64,000 nucleotides of DNA from Pseudomonas sp. GTDB lineage: Bacteria > Pseudomonadota > Gammaproteobacteria > Pseudomonadales > Pseudomonadaceae. A model generated the notes under the pieces. The model was given only the letters and a program-made list of their open reading frames with translations, was not told the origin of the DNA and did no database searches. Below are positions 34,760-42,924 of the stretch, one piece after another. The stretch's first letter is position 1, and each line of letters opens with the position of its first letter. Location: positions 62,001 to 126,000 of the forward strand of contig NZ_JASLGE010000054.1 in assembly GCF_030150285.1 (NCBI RefSeq). Reading direction: 5' to 3'. The translations under genes were made by a program, and so were the position numbers.

Positions 34760-37753
34760 TTAAACGTTGTGCCGGCGCATGTCCCGCATTTGAATGTTCC
34801 GGTCGTCGTTGCTGGCCACCCATTGGCTGCGGGCGTTCATGGTGCTGGGGTCGGTATTGATGTCCGCGCTGGAATAGCCAACGGACTCATAACCGTCCAG
34901 CACATAAGAGCCAACCAGCGTGCGCGCTTCCGTATGGGTCGACAGAAGCCTCCCCGCGATGCGTCCGCCGATGGAGTCGGTATTCAGCCCGGTTTGCTCA
35001 AGCCCCAATCCCAACAATGCCACGGAGGCTGACCCGGCCACACGGGTGAGTACGCCATGCCGGGCTCCACTGCGTTGCGAGGCTGAAAAGGGGTTGGTCA
35101 GGCTGTTAGTGCCGGATTTGTAGGTTGCCTCGGCGTGTCGGCCTCGAACCACCACACCGCCCAGCGCATCCAGTACTTCGCCTGCGGTACTGGTTGCTAT
35201 GCTTCTGATCGCTGGGTCTGGAATAAAGCCCTCAACGGCACCGATGGCCGCCAGTGATCCCCCGTAAGCCGCTGCCGAAAGAGCCACACCACCGAGTTGC
35301 GGCCGTGCATTCCAGGCAATGCCGGGGCCGACTTCGGCAAGGGTTCGTTGAATGACTTCACGGGTTGACGCATTAATCGTGGCACCAATCTGGCTGAGCG
35401 CCGCCTGGTTATGCGTGGGCTGGTCGGTATTCAAGCTGGCCATTGCGCTGATCCAGCCGACGATTGAGGGCGCAGCTCCCGCCATGAACCCCAGCGTGCC
35501 GCCGACGGCAAAGCCAATGTGACTGGCGATCGGGGTGTTAAAGCGCCGGGCTGCAATCTCTGCCCCTATCCCGGCCCCCACGTAGCCTCCAGCGGTCCCA
35601 CCCAGTACAACACCGGCAATGGAGGTGACGGAGATGCTGGCGATGTTGACTTCCAGGTTACTGATTCCCAGCGTGGCGAAGTAACGTGCAGTGGCCGCCA
35701 CCGCAGTGGCGGTGCCATCACGGGCCATACTGGCCCCGGCGGCCCGCAGAATATCGCTGGTTGAGGTGACTGCGCCCTGAATATCGACATGGGCAATGGG
35801 GTTGCCCCTCACCATTGCAAATAGATTGAGGCCGTCCACGTCGCCCATCGGGTCGGGATTGATCCAGCGTTGCAGCCAGGGTGCGTAGTACCGCAAGCCG
35901 TAATAGTACAGGCCGGTGGCATCGCGCTCTTTGCCTGAATAGCGCAGGGTTTTGTACGCGGCGTCGGTTTCATTTCGGGCTGCCCACCAAGCACTGCCGC
36001 CATACGGGTAATAGCCCTCGTGGCTGATCACGTGGGCGTCTGCGTCCAGTTCCAGGGTGATGCTGCCCAGGTGATCGTTTGCACTGTAGCGCCACTGCAC
36101 CGCCGGCAGCGCCTTGCGGCGGGCTTCCCAGTGCAAACGCCTGATCCGGGACGTGCCTGTTTGCACCGTCACCACGTGCAGCACTTCACCGGTGGCGGTA
36201 TCGGTGCGCAACTCCAGCCCCGGCAAATAACGCACCTCGGCCACATGAGTGACAGCCCTGGCCTGTTGAACCCTGATTTTGCGCAGACGCTCCCCGCTGG
36301 CGCTGTACACATACGTTTCGTCGTCATGGGGGCCGTGCACGCGAAGGACCTGAGTGACGCGCTGCAATTGGTTGCGGGCATCCCAGTGCATCTGTTGAGC
36401 CCCTTCCAGGTGCAGCATGTTGCCATTGGCATCAAACCCTTTGCCGATGTCCGGCGGGTTGTCGGGATCGACCACGTGCAAGCTGCGGTTGCTGTGGGCG
36501 TCGACTTTCAGGGTGCGTACCGGGTTCTGGCCATGCTTGAGGGTCAACAGATTGCCTGCGGCGTCGTAACGGTACGTCTGGGTGTAATTGCGCCGACGGC
36601 TGGCGTCACCGCCGCCGGGTAACACCAGGCCCGGCAAGTGCGGGTGTATGCCGGCGTGCAGGCTCTCGCGGCCACTGGCTTCGACCAATTGGTAAAGCGT
36701 GTCGTAGGTGTAGCGATTGACCGCCTCGACCTGCTCGCCCTTGAACCAGTCCGTGGGTTGTGCCGCATCGGTGATGCTCAGCGCATTACCCACCGGGTCA
36801 TAGACGTAGTTCAGGTGTTGCAGCACGTTGCTGGCCCGCGTGCATGTCAACTGTTGCAGGCGACCATCAGTCGGGGCAAACGTAAATGTGGTGGTCACGC
36901 CATTGCCCAGTGTCTCGCTGAGCACCTGGCCGGCGGGGCCGTACACGCGCCCGTGCAGCAGTGTCACCGGGCGGGCATCATCCGCCGGCGTGAGGCGGCT
37001 CACAACCAGTTGCCCCGAGGCATCGTAGTGGTGCTGCTGGCGGTTGCCCCGTGCATCGGTCTGGCACAACACGGTGCCCAGTGCGTCGTAGTGCCAGGCT
37101 GTGGTGAAGGGCCGCAGGGCTCCACGCTCATTGTGCTCCAACAGCGCCTTACGTTGCGCTGGCAACGACGGCCAGTCAGGGGGCTGCGTGTCGGCCAGAA
37201 AGTACCGCGTGTGTGCCAGCGGTTGGCCGGTTAAACCGCAGGCCATCAGTTCAAGGCTGCCTGCCGGGTCGTCGTGACGGATCAGCCGGGCGCAGCGGTT
37301 GGTGGCGGCCTGTGTGGCATCGCCGTAGGTCAGGCGCTCGCAGACGCGTAAACCGGATGCGGGTGTGCGCTCCTCCACGATCACTGGCCGTAGTTGCTCG
37401 TCGTAATGAATGTGGCCATGGGTGTTGCGCGCATCCCAGTGCTCCAGTACCTGGCCAGCCACCCCGAGCAAGATAACGCGTGGGCCGGCGTCCACACTAA
37501 GGGTGCGTAAAGACTGACCGGCGAGGCTGTGCACGGTCGTCAGGTTGGGCGCATGAGGGGGCTCGCCCGGTGTCCACAACCGCGCGTCCCACTGCTGTAT
37601 CAGATGGCCAGCGGCGCTGTACGCGTGACGCTGGACGCGGGGGCGCGCCACATCATGTGAGGCGTGTCGGAAAAAGGCTACGCGAGCGACGGCGAGACCG
37701 CGAGGGTCGACCACCTGCAGCGTGGGCGTGAAGGCATGCAGTGCTGGATTCAT
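34760..37753 (-). CDS. Rhs/YD-repeat protein with variable C-terminal domain
   Basis: 997 residues from the ATG at 37753 (GGAGCTTT directly upstream). Residues about 100-600 are YD repeats (e.g. RYDAAGNLLTLKHG and YDPVGNALSI); the core end is the RHS-associated signature near residues 605-655 (LYYYGLRYYAPWLQRWINPD). The next 340 residues are the variable domain, rich in glycine and small residues with two hydrophobic segments, possibly pore-forming or membrane-inserting. There is no signal peptide and no T6SS or Tc genes nearby. It resembles single TccC-like or solitary pseudomonad Rhs proteins; the convergent terminator leaves no room for an immunity gene downstream. Confidence 0.85.
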   Translation of the reverse strand: MNPALHAFTPTLQVVDPRGLAVARVAFFRHASHDVARPRVQRHAYSAAGHLIQQWDARLWTPGEPPHAPNLTTVHSLAGQSLRTLSVDAGPRVILLGVAGQVLEHWDARNTHGHIHYDEQLRPVIVEERTPASGLRVCERLTYGDATQAATNRCARLIRHDDPAGSLELMACGLTGQPLAHTRYFLADTQPPDWPSLPAQRKALLEHNERGALRPFTTAWHYDALGTVLCQTDARGNRQQHHYDASGQLVVSRLTPADDARPVTLLHGRVYGPAGQVLSETLGNGVTTTFTFAPTDGRLQQLTCTRASNVLQHLNYVYDPVGNALSITDAAQPTDWFKGEQVEAVNRYTYDTLYQLVEASGRESLHAGIHPHLPGLVLPGGGDASRRRNYTQTYRYDAAGNLLTLKHGQNPVRTLKVDAHSNRSLHVVDPDNPPDIGKGFDANGNMLHLEGAQQMHWDARNQLQRVTQVLRVHGPHDDETYVYSASGERLRKIRVQQARAVTHVAEVRYLPGLELRTDTATGEVLHVVTVQTGTSRIRRLHWEARRKALPAVQWRYSANDHLGSITLELDADAHVISHEGYYPYGGSAWWAARNETDAAYKTLRYSGKERDATGLYYYGLRYYAPWLQRWINPDPMGDVDGLNLFAMVRGNPIAHVDIQGAVTSTSDILRAAGASMARDGTATAVAATARYFATLGISNLEVNIASISVTSIAGVVLGGTAGGYVGAGIGAEIAARRFNTPIASHIGFAVGGTLGFMAGAAPSIVGWISAMASLNTDQPTHNQAALSQIGATINASTREVIQRTLAEVGPGIAWNARPQLGGVALSAAAYGGSLAAIGAVEGFIPDPAIRSIATSTAGEVLDALGGVVVRGRHAEATYKSGTNSLTNPFSASQRSGARHGVLTRVAGSASVALLGLGLEQTGLNTDSIGGRIAGRLLSTHTEARTLVGSYVLDGYESVGYSSADINTDPSTMNARSQWVASNDDRNIQMRDMRRHNV

Positions 37754-37888
37754 AAAGCTCCTGTAACCGGTGGCGGCTAATCGAGTCTTTATTAAATCTA
37801 GCCGAGTATGGCGATGCGTCATGGTGTGCCCGATTTATGGCTCACGAATGCTAGGCTGTCTGTTCCCGGCCGCGATCAGGTGCACAGC

Positions 37889-38701
37889 ATGACCCTTGCA
37901 ACCCCTCAGTTCTGGCGAGATGAGCGCTTACCGTTTATCGAAGCCCGCGCCATCGCGGATGGCCGCAAGGTCTGCTATGCCCGTCATTCCCACGCGATCT
38001 TTTCGATTGGAGCCATTACGTCCGGGCGCTGTACCTACTTGCATGAAAAGAGCTGCCAGGCCATCGCTGCCGGCACAGTGGTGGTGATGAATCCGGGGGA
38101 AGTGCATGCCTGCAATCCGCTCGATGATCAACCCTGGTCTTACGTCATGCTGTATGTCGATACGCAATGGCTGGCGCGGGTTCAGCACAGCGCCGAGCCC
38201 GACCCGGCCACGGCCTTCCAGCCGGTTGACGCGACGCATAGCCAATGCCCGGCGCTGTTCAGCGGCGTGCTGGCGTTGTATCAGCAATTGACGGATTCGA
38301 GCCTCGATGTGCTAGCCCGCCACGAAGCGGCCGTTGCCTTCTTCTCAACCCTGCAGCACACGTTGGGCGGGCCCGCCCCTGCACTCAAGCCGGCGAGCCA
38401 GAAAGTGGAACGTGCCGCCGCCTTCATTGACCAGCATTTCAAGCGCACCCTGCGCCTTGAGGACATTTGTGAAGCGGCGCATTTATCCGAAGCCTACTTG
38501 ATTCGGGCATTCGAACAGCACTACCACATGACGCCCCATGCCTACCTGGTCAATCGCCGGGTCCAGCATGCCCAGGCGCAACTGCGCGACGGTGCTTCCC
38601 TTGCGAGCATTGCCCAGGACAGCGGCTTTGCCGACCAGGCGCATTTTCAGCGGGTGTTCAAAAAACACTTGTCAGCCACGCCGGGCCAGTACCGAGCCTA
38701 G
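37889..38701 (+). CDS. AraC-family transcriptional regulator
   Basis: 270 residues from the ATG at 37889. The N-terminal part is a cupin-like sensing domain (HAIFSIGAITSGRCTYLHEK, then PGEVHACNP), the C-terminal 100 residues are the two-helix-turn-helix AraC domain (RTLRLEDICEAAHLSEAYLI, then SLASIAQDSGFADQAHFQRV). It is divergent from the Rhs gene, with 135 bases between the starts, and convergent with the LysE gene, whose stop it overlaps by four bases. AraC regulators next to LysE-type exporters usually control them. Confidence 0.9.
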   Translation: MTLATPQFWRDERLPFIEARAIADGRKVCYARHSHAIFSIGAITSGRCTYLHEKSCQAIAAGTVVVMNPGEVHACNPLDDQPWSYVMLYVDTQWLARVQHSAEPDPATAFQPVDATHSQCPALFSGVLALYQQLTDSSLDVLARHEAAVAFFSTLQHTLGGPAPALKPASQKVERAAAFIDQHFKRTLRLEDICEAAHLSEAYLIRAFEQHYHMTPHAYLVNRRVQHAQAQLRDGASLASIAQDSGFADQAHFQRVFKKHLSATPGQYRA

Positions 38702-39285
38702 ACCCACAGCAGCGACACTGCGCACCCGGCCAGCATCGCCGCCATGCAGCGGTTGAACACCCGAATGCGCGGCGCGTTGTGCAGGTAGCGGTTCAAGAAC
38801 GCACCGGCGTAGGCCCAGCACGCCACAGACACGTAGCACACCACGAAGTAGATCAGCGCAAACGACCAGATCAGCCAAGCCTCGCCACTGGCCACAAAAG
38901 CCCCCATCCCCGCAACCGCCGCCAGCCAGGCCTTGGGGTTGAGCCACTGTATGACGGCACCCTTGAAAAACGAGGGCCGCAGCACCGTGCCCGTCATGTT
39001 GATGTGACCATTGTCGGCCGCCAGCTTGAACGCCAGGTAGAGCAGAAAGGCCATCCCCGCCCAGCGAATCAGGTCGGTCAGCATGGGCCACTGTTTCAGC
39101 ACTTCATGCAGGCCAAAGCCTGTGAACAACAGCAACACCACAAACCCCACCGTGGCTCCCAATACATGGCGCAGGCTGGCCACCAGCCCGAACTGCATTC
39201 CGCTGCTCAAGGCCACGATATTGACCGGCCCCGGAGTAATTGACGCCGCAAGAGCGAATGCAGCCATGGAAATCAACACGTTCAT
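38698..39285 (-). CDS. LysE-family amino-acid exporter
   Basis: 195 residues from the ATG at 39285; the upstream extension in frame is not supported by a ribosome site. The N-terminus contains ASITPGPVNIVALSSG, the LysE/RhtB signature, and about six membrane helices follow. Family members export basic or neutral amino acids or related small molecules. The gene is convergent with the AraC gene, which probably controls it. Confidence 0.9.
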   Translation of the reverse strand: MNVLISMAAFALAASITPGPVNIVALSSGMQFGLVASLRHVLGATVGFVVLLLFTGFGLHEVLKQWPMLTDLIRWAGMAFLLYLAFKLAADNGHINMTGTVLRPSFFKGAVIQWLNPKAWLAAVAGMGAFVASGEAWLIWSFALIYFVVCYVSVACWAYAGAFLNRYLHNAPRIRVFNRCMAAMLAGCAVSLLWV

Positions 39286-39590
39286 TGCAACAACCTTCTT
39301 TTTTTGTAAATGAAGGCCAAGGATGGAGGGCGGGGCGGCGGGCGTATTGAATAAAACTACCCTGATGCGGCGCAGGGTCTGCCGCCCATCGTCAGTGCGT
39401 GCGGCCACTGTTGTCAGGTCCACTGCTATCGTTTTTTATATTAAGTTATTGATAAATAAGTAAAAAATACATATCGCGGCCTCTGCTGAGGCACTCTTAT
39501 AGAACAAATGCTAAGTCATTGATCCTGTAAATGAATTTCTTACTCATTTTTAGGTGCTTATCAATGCGGCGAGCCCCCAGTTCTTTGCGC

Positions 39591-39627
39591 GACAGCGCAG
39601 CGCCGAAGACGGGGCGGCACCGCTTTT
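39591..39627. repeat. Direct repeat, copy 1 (left border of repeat-rich stretch)
   Basis: A sequence beginning GACAGCGCAGCGCCGAAGAC. It recurs at 39941-39976 with one change in the first 25 bases and several after. The two copies border the REP palindromes and a stretch without a supported gene. Confidence 0.6.
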
Positions 39628-39639
39628 AAAGATCAAAAG

Positions 39640-39722
39640 ATCGCGAGCAATCGAGCGTCGACCGGCTGCTCCTACGGATCACGGATGGCAGCGTTTGTAG
39701 GAACGAGCTTGCTCGTGATCTT
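39640..39722. repeat. REP-like inverted pair
   Basis: Two Pseudomonas-type REP palindromes in opposite orientation: a minus-strand unit at about 39640-39674 (reverse complement begins GTAGGAGCAGCC) and a plus-strand unit at 39697-39720 (GTAGGAACGAGC then TTGCTCGTGATC, stem ACGAGC/GCTCGT). Pairs of this kind are common between pseudomonad genes and can stabilise mRNA or bind gyrase. The stretch 39424-39590 upstream and 39730-39940 downstream hold nothing I can support as genes; the latter resembles a repeated intergenic sequence of the genus. Confidence 0.65.
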
Positions 39723-39940
39723 TTGATCTGGTTTTTGATCTAAAGGGCCCCCTTAAACCACGCTGGCCGAACGCGGCGGCCCACGGAGCAAAGCCTATGG
39801 TGAGGGCATGCCGAGCCACAGCGAGGCACCGAGTGGTAGGGGCATAAGCGTTTGGCCACTTTGCGCTTTTTCAAAGTGGCACGGCGTAAAGCCGGAACCT
39901 TGAGTGGCCGTGACCGCAGCAATGGATAGGATTGCTGAAC

Positions 39941-39976
39941 GACAGCGCAGCGTCGAAGACGGGGCTGCCCCTCTTA
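39941..39976. repeat. Direct repeat, copy 2 (right border of repeat-rich stretch)
   Basis: Second copy of the sequence at 39591. It ends within a few bases of the first residue that can be aligned to MetQ, so the junction of the broken metQ lies exactly at this repeat. Confidence 0.6.
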
Positions 39977-40220
39977 TGAAAACCCGACCCTGGCCGTCCC
40001 CTTTGCGCAGCTCACCACGGCCGCGATTGATGCCGGCATCGACACCCACCGTGCGTTGATTGTGGAGAAAGGCAAAGACCTGTATCTCGAGTGTCTGGTG
40101 GCCCGCCCGGACAATATCCAGAGCCCGGCCATTCAGAAGCTGGCCAAGGCCTTGAATTCCCCGCAAGTGCGTGAATTCATCCTGACGCGCGACAAGGGGG
40201 AGATTGTGCCGGGGTTTTAA
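39972..40220 (+). pseudogene. metQ: Remnant of metQ (methionine ABC transporter lipoprotein), 3' end only
   Basis: The plus-strand frame ending at the TAA at 40218-40220 reads about 80 residues that match the C-terminal end of NlpA/MetQ lipoproteins: ...ARPDNIQSPAIQKLAKALNS followed by EFILTRDKGEIVPGF. MetQ proteins are about 260 residues with a lipobox; here no start, signal or lipobox exists, and the frame begins at the direct repeat copy 2. metN and metI are not in the window. The fragment is therefore non-functional and records a past deletion or recombination. Confidence 0.8.
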
Positions 40221-40288
40221 GAGGCGAGGACAGGTGAGTGCAATCGCAGCCCTCAGGCCGCGATTGAATGTGTTAACAGCGTAAAACC

Positions 40289-40313
40289 TGAATCCCGCGT
40301 CCTGCGGGATTCA
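40289..40313. terminator. Hairpin after exbD
   Basis: Ten perfect pairs (TGAATCCCGC and GCGGGATTCA) with a five-base loop, 10 bases after the exbD stop on the minus strand. Confidence 0.7.
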
Positions 40314-40323
40314 TCCATCGTCA

Positions 40324-40725
40324 TCACTTCGCGGTGATCACCGACAGCTTGCTGATCCCGGCTCTTTCGATCGAGGCCATGGCCCGTGCCACTTCGCCAT
40401 AGTTCACGCCGTTGTCAGCCTGCAGTTGCACACGCACATCCGGGTCTTTGGCCTTGGCCGCCTGCAAGTTGAACTCCAGTAGGTCGGCCTGGATCTCGTC
40501 CTTGTTGATAAACACCTTGCCCTTTTCGTCAATGCTCACCACCAGCGGGTCTTTCTGTTCCACGGGTGCGACGGCTTCAGTCTTGGGCAGGTTGATGGGA
40601 ATGGCATTGGTCAGCAGCGGTGCCGTCACGATAAACACCACCAGCAGCACCAACATCACGTCTACCAATGGGGTGACGTTGATCTCACTCAGCACTTCGT
40701 CATTGTCTTGGGTAGAAAAGGCCAT
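40324..40725 (-). CDS. exbD: ExbD, TonB-system energising subunit
   Basis: 133 residues. A single N-terminal membrane helix (residues about 20-40) carries the essential Asp in VDVMLVLLVV, followed by a periplasmic domain. With ExbB it forms the proton channel that energises TonB for uptake of iron-siderophores and other ligands. The gene is one base downstream of exbB and is last in the tonB-exbB-exbD operon. The SEINVTPLVDVMLVLLVVF segment is the family signature. Confidence 0.9.
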   Translation of the reverse strand: MAFSTQDNDEVLSEINVTPLVDVMLVLLVVFIVTAPLLTNAIPINLPKTEAVAPVEQKDPLVVSIDEKGKVFINKDEIQADLLEFNLQAAKAKDPDVRVQLQADNGVNYGEVARAMASIERAGISKLSVITAK

Positions 40726-40726
40726 A

Positions 40727-41446
40727 TCAGGACGCCTCCTTCACTTTTTGCCCAGCGGCGGCCGGTGTGTTCAGCACCGGGTGCAGGTGCACGCGAAAGG
40801 CACTTTTTTGCGCCAGGCTGTAGAAGTCGTGGGCGAAGTCGTCGAGGTCGGCGGCGGTCAGTTTCAAGCGGCGCAGAAAGTAGTTGTAAACCAGTACGGC
40901 GGGTACGGCGACGGCAATGCCCACACCCGTAGCAACCAGTGCGGCACCGATAGGGCCTGCGACGGTTTCAAGGCTGGCGGAACCGGCGGCACTGATGCCC
41001 TTGAGGGCAGACATGATGCCCCATACGGTGCCGAACAGGCCGATAAACGGCGAGGTGCTGCCGATACTGGCGACCACGGCCAGCCCGGTTTCAAGGGAGC
41101 GGCGCTCACGCACGATCTGTTGGCGCAGGGCGCGTTCGAGGCGGTCCTGGTGGTTAATCGCCTGGCTCAGGTCGGCGGCTTGGGCACCGTCGCTGACATG
41201 AATGGCGGCATACCCGGATTGCGCGACACGGGCCGCCGCGCCGGGTGCATCGTTGGCCACTTCAGCGGCAGAGTCCAGGCTGGTGGCTGACCAGAACTGC
41301 TTGAGAAAACGACGGTCCTGGCGTTTTAGCCGGTTGAATTGCACGCCTTTGAGCAGGGCCAGGCCCCACGTGGCGACAGAGAAAACGATCAGCAGCCAGA
41401 TGACAGCGTGTTCGACGGATGCGAAGGGGGACTCGATAAGGTTCAT
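40727..41446 (-). CDS. exbB: ExbB, TonB-system proton channel
   Basis: 239 residues of the MotA/TolQ/ExbB family with three membrane helices, one near the N-terminus and two after residue 120. The pore region contains SIGSTSPFIGLFGTVWGIM and the third helix GPIGAALVATGVGIAVAVPA. It assembles with ExbD and TonB in the inner membrane. Order tonB-exbB-exbD is the same as in many pseudomonads; 88 bases separate it from tonB. Confidence 0.95.
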   Translation of the reverse strand: MNLIESPFASVEHAVIWLLIVFSVATWGLALLKGVQFNRLKRQDRRFLKQFWSATSLDSAAEVANDAPGAAARVAQSGYAAIHVSDGAQAADLSQAINHQDRLERALRQQIVRERRSLETGLAVVASIGSTSPFIGLFGTVWGIMSALKGISAAGSASLETVAGPIGAALVATGVGIAVAVPAVLVYNYFLRRLKLTAADLDDFAHDFYSLAQKSAFRVHLHPVLNTPAAAGQKVKEAS

Positions 41447-41534
41447 GGTGAAGGCACTCCATTAGGGCATCAAAAAAATGTTAGAGCGATGCGCCTTTTG
41501 TCAGGTGGCCCGCGAGGTCGCTAAAGGTTGAGGG

Positions 41535-42344
41535 TTATTTGATTTTGAAATCGATCGGAACGCTGACCCAGCCGTCAATCGGCGTATCACCTTGCTTGGC
41601 CGGAACAAAGCTCCAGCGTTTAACCGCCGACAGCGCAGCATCGTCGAGTTGAGCCCGCCCGCTGCTTTCCTGGATGTGTATGTCGCCAGGTTTGCCGCTC
41701 GCCAGTACATGAACCCGCAGCAAGACAGTGCCTTCCCAGCCGCGACGCATGGCCAGCGACGGGTATTGCGGTGCCGGGTTGCGTAAGTAGCCTGCGCTGG
41801 CCGAAGCCGGGGTCACAGGCGCTGGCGCAGGAGGTGCCGGGGGGCTTGGGGCTGACACCGGTTGCGCGGGGGCAGGGGGGGCCAGCGGCTGCTCTACAGG
41901 CTTGGCCACCGGTTTTGCCACGGGTTTGGGTTTGGGCTTGGGAACCGGCTTGGGCGGCGGTGGTTTCATCGCCAGTTCGTCTTCCACTGGCGGTGCCGGT
42001 TCGACGGCGGGCTGCACGACAGGCTCGGGCGGCGGTGGCGGGGTGTTCACCACCGGTGGCGCGGGCTGAGAAAACTCGATGGTCATGGGCGGAATTTCAG
42101 GCGGTACCACCGGCAATGCCAGAGCGGGTGCCTGATTGATCCCATAAATCACGGCCCCGTGCAGCGCCAGGGCAAACACGCCGAGCAGTAGGGCTTCACG
42201 GCGATTCAGGATACGTCCGGGTGTGCGTTGAAGACGGGCGGATGACAGGGGTTCGCGAAAGACGCGCCCCAGGTCCAGCAATTCGCCGCCGGGCGTTGGG
42301 TGCCAGCGTACATCCAGCGCACTGGCAGTTTGGACATTGGCCAT
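41535..42344 (-). CDS. tonB: TonB protein
   Basis: 269 residues. Residues 1-47 are a cytoplasmic extension of the kind found in pseudomonad TonB1, followed by the membrane helix (LLLGVFALALHGAVIYG), a Pro-rich linker with PPPPP- and KPKPKP-like runs, and the C-terminal TonB domain (YPSLAMRRGWEGTVLLRVHV, then VKRWSFVPA). It transmits energy to outer-membrane receptors. No clear Fur box was seen upstream, so iron control cannot be claimed from the sequence. Confidence 0.95.
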   Translation of the reverse strand: MANVQTASALDVRWHPTPGGELLDLGRVFREPLSSARLQRTPGRILNRREALLLGVFALALHGAVIYGINQAPALALPVVPPEIPPMTIEFSQPAPPVVNTPPPPPEPVVQPAVEPAPPVEDELAMKPPPPKPVPKPKPKPVAKPVAKPVEQPLAPPAPAQPVSAPSPPAPPAPAPVTPASASAGYLRNPAPQYPSLAMRRGWEGTVLLRVHVLASGKPGDIHIQESSGRAQLDDAALSAVKRWSFVPAKQGDTPIDGWVSVPIDFKIK

Positions 42345-42530
42345 TGATCACTCCTGGCATTTAGCAAACGGATGCGCAGTTGCGAGCCCTGCGCTCCACC
42401 TTGTGCAGCCATTTGCGTGTGCAAACAGTGCCACTCGAGAGCTACAGCACGAGCCATGCCAATGAGTGGATGATCAAATAAAATACATAAAAAACAATAG
42501 GTTACTGATTGTTTGGCGGCCATTTACCTG

Positions 42531-42556
42531 TCAGGTGTTGCTCAATCAACACCTGA
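42531..42556. promoter_or_regulatory. Perfect 10-bp inverted repeat upstream of tonB
   Basis: TCAGGTGTTG, CTCAAT, CAACACCTGA. It lies in the 470 bases between tonB and the small-peptide gene; on the tonB side it is about 190 bases from the start codon. It can be a terminator for something unannotated, or a regulator site. The rest of that stretch (42345-42814) holds no gene I can support. Confidence 0.5.
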
Positions 42557-42814
42557 TAAGCACCCGCTGTTCATTCTCCACGCGGCGAAGGTGCTGCGTC
42601 ACAGGGGCGAGCGGCGGTGATGGGGCGGTCAGCTTGCAGGCCGCTCAGAGAGCATCTGATCCGTCTTTTTATGCCTCACCTGCATCTGTTATGTATGCAG
42701 TTTAAGGTGCACCATTCTCTAAAATCTTTCGGCACAGACGAGAATGTGAGAGCCGCGCAGTGTCAGCGGCTGTTCTGCGCCTGTTTAATTACGATCGTTT
42801 GACGGGGAACTGTA

Positions 42815-42898
42815 ATGGGCAAGATGGCATTGTTTTTAGGCGGCTTTTTGTTGTTAACCGTGGGTATTGGCATTTTGGCGACGATTCCGCCGGGCTGA
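42815..42898 (+). CDS. Small membrane peptide, 27 residues
   Basis: An ATG with GGGG nine bases upstream opens a 27-codon frame: charged start (MGKM), then one hydrophobic helix of about 18 residues (LFLGGFLLLTVGIGILA) and a Pro-Pro-Gly end. Conserved small single-helix peptides of this type occur near many genes and are usually missed. No homologue can be named. It stands alone, convergent with the sensor kinase gene. Confidence 0.55.
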   Translation: MGKMALFLGGFLLLTVGIGILATIPPG

Positions 42899-42924
42899 GT
42901 CAGCACGCACACTTCACGCCCTGA

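Noticed and set aside
39795..40166. 123-codon minus-strand frame across the metQ remnant
   Set aside because: It is antisense to the MetQ-like reading, which carries clear family residues.
42345..42530. Possible Fur box upstream of tonB
   Set aside because: No sequence close to the known 19-bp Fur consensus was found.
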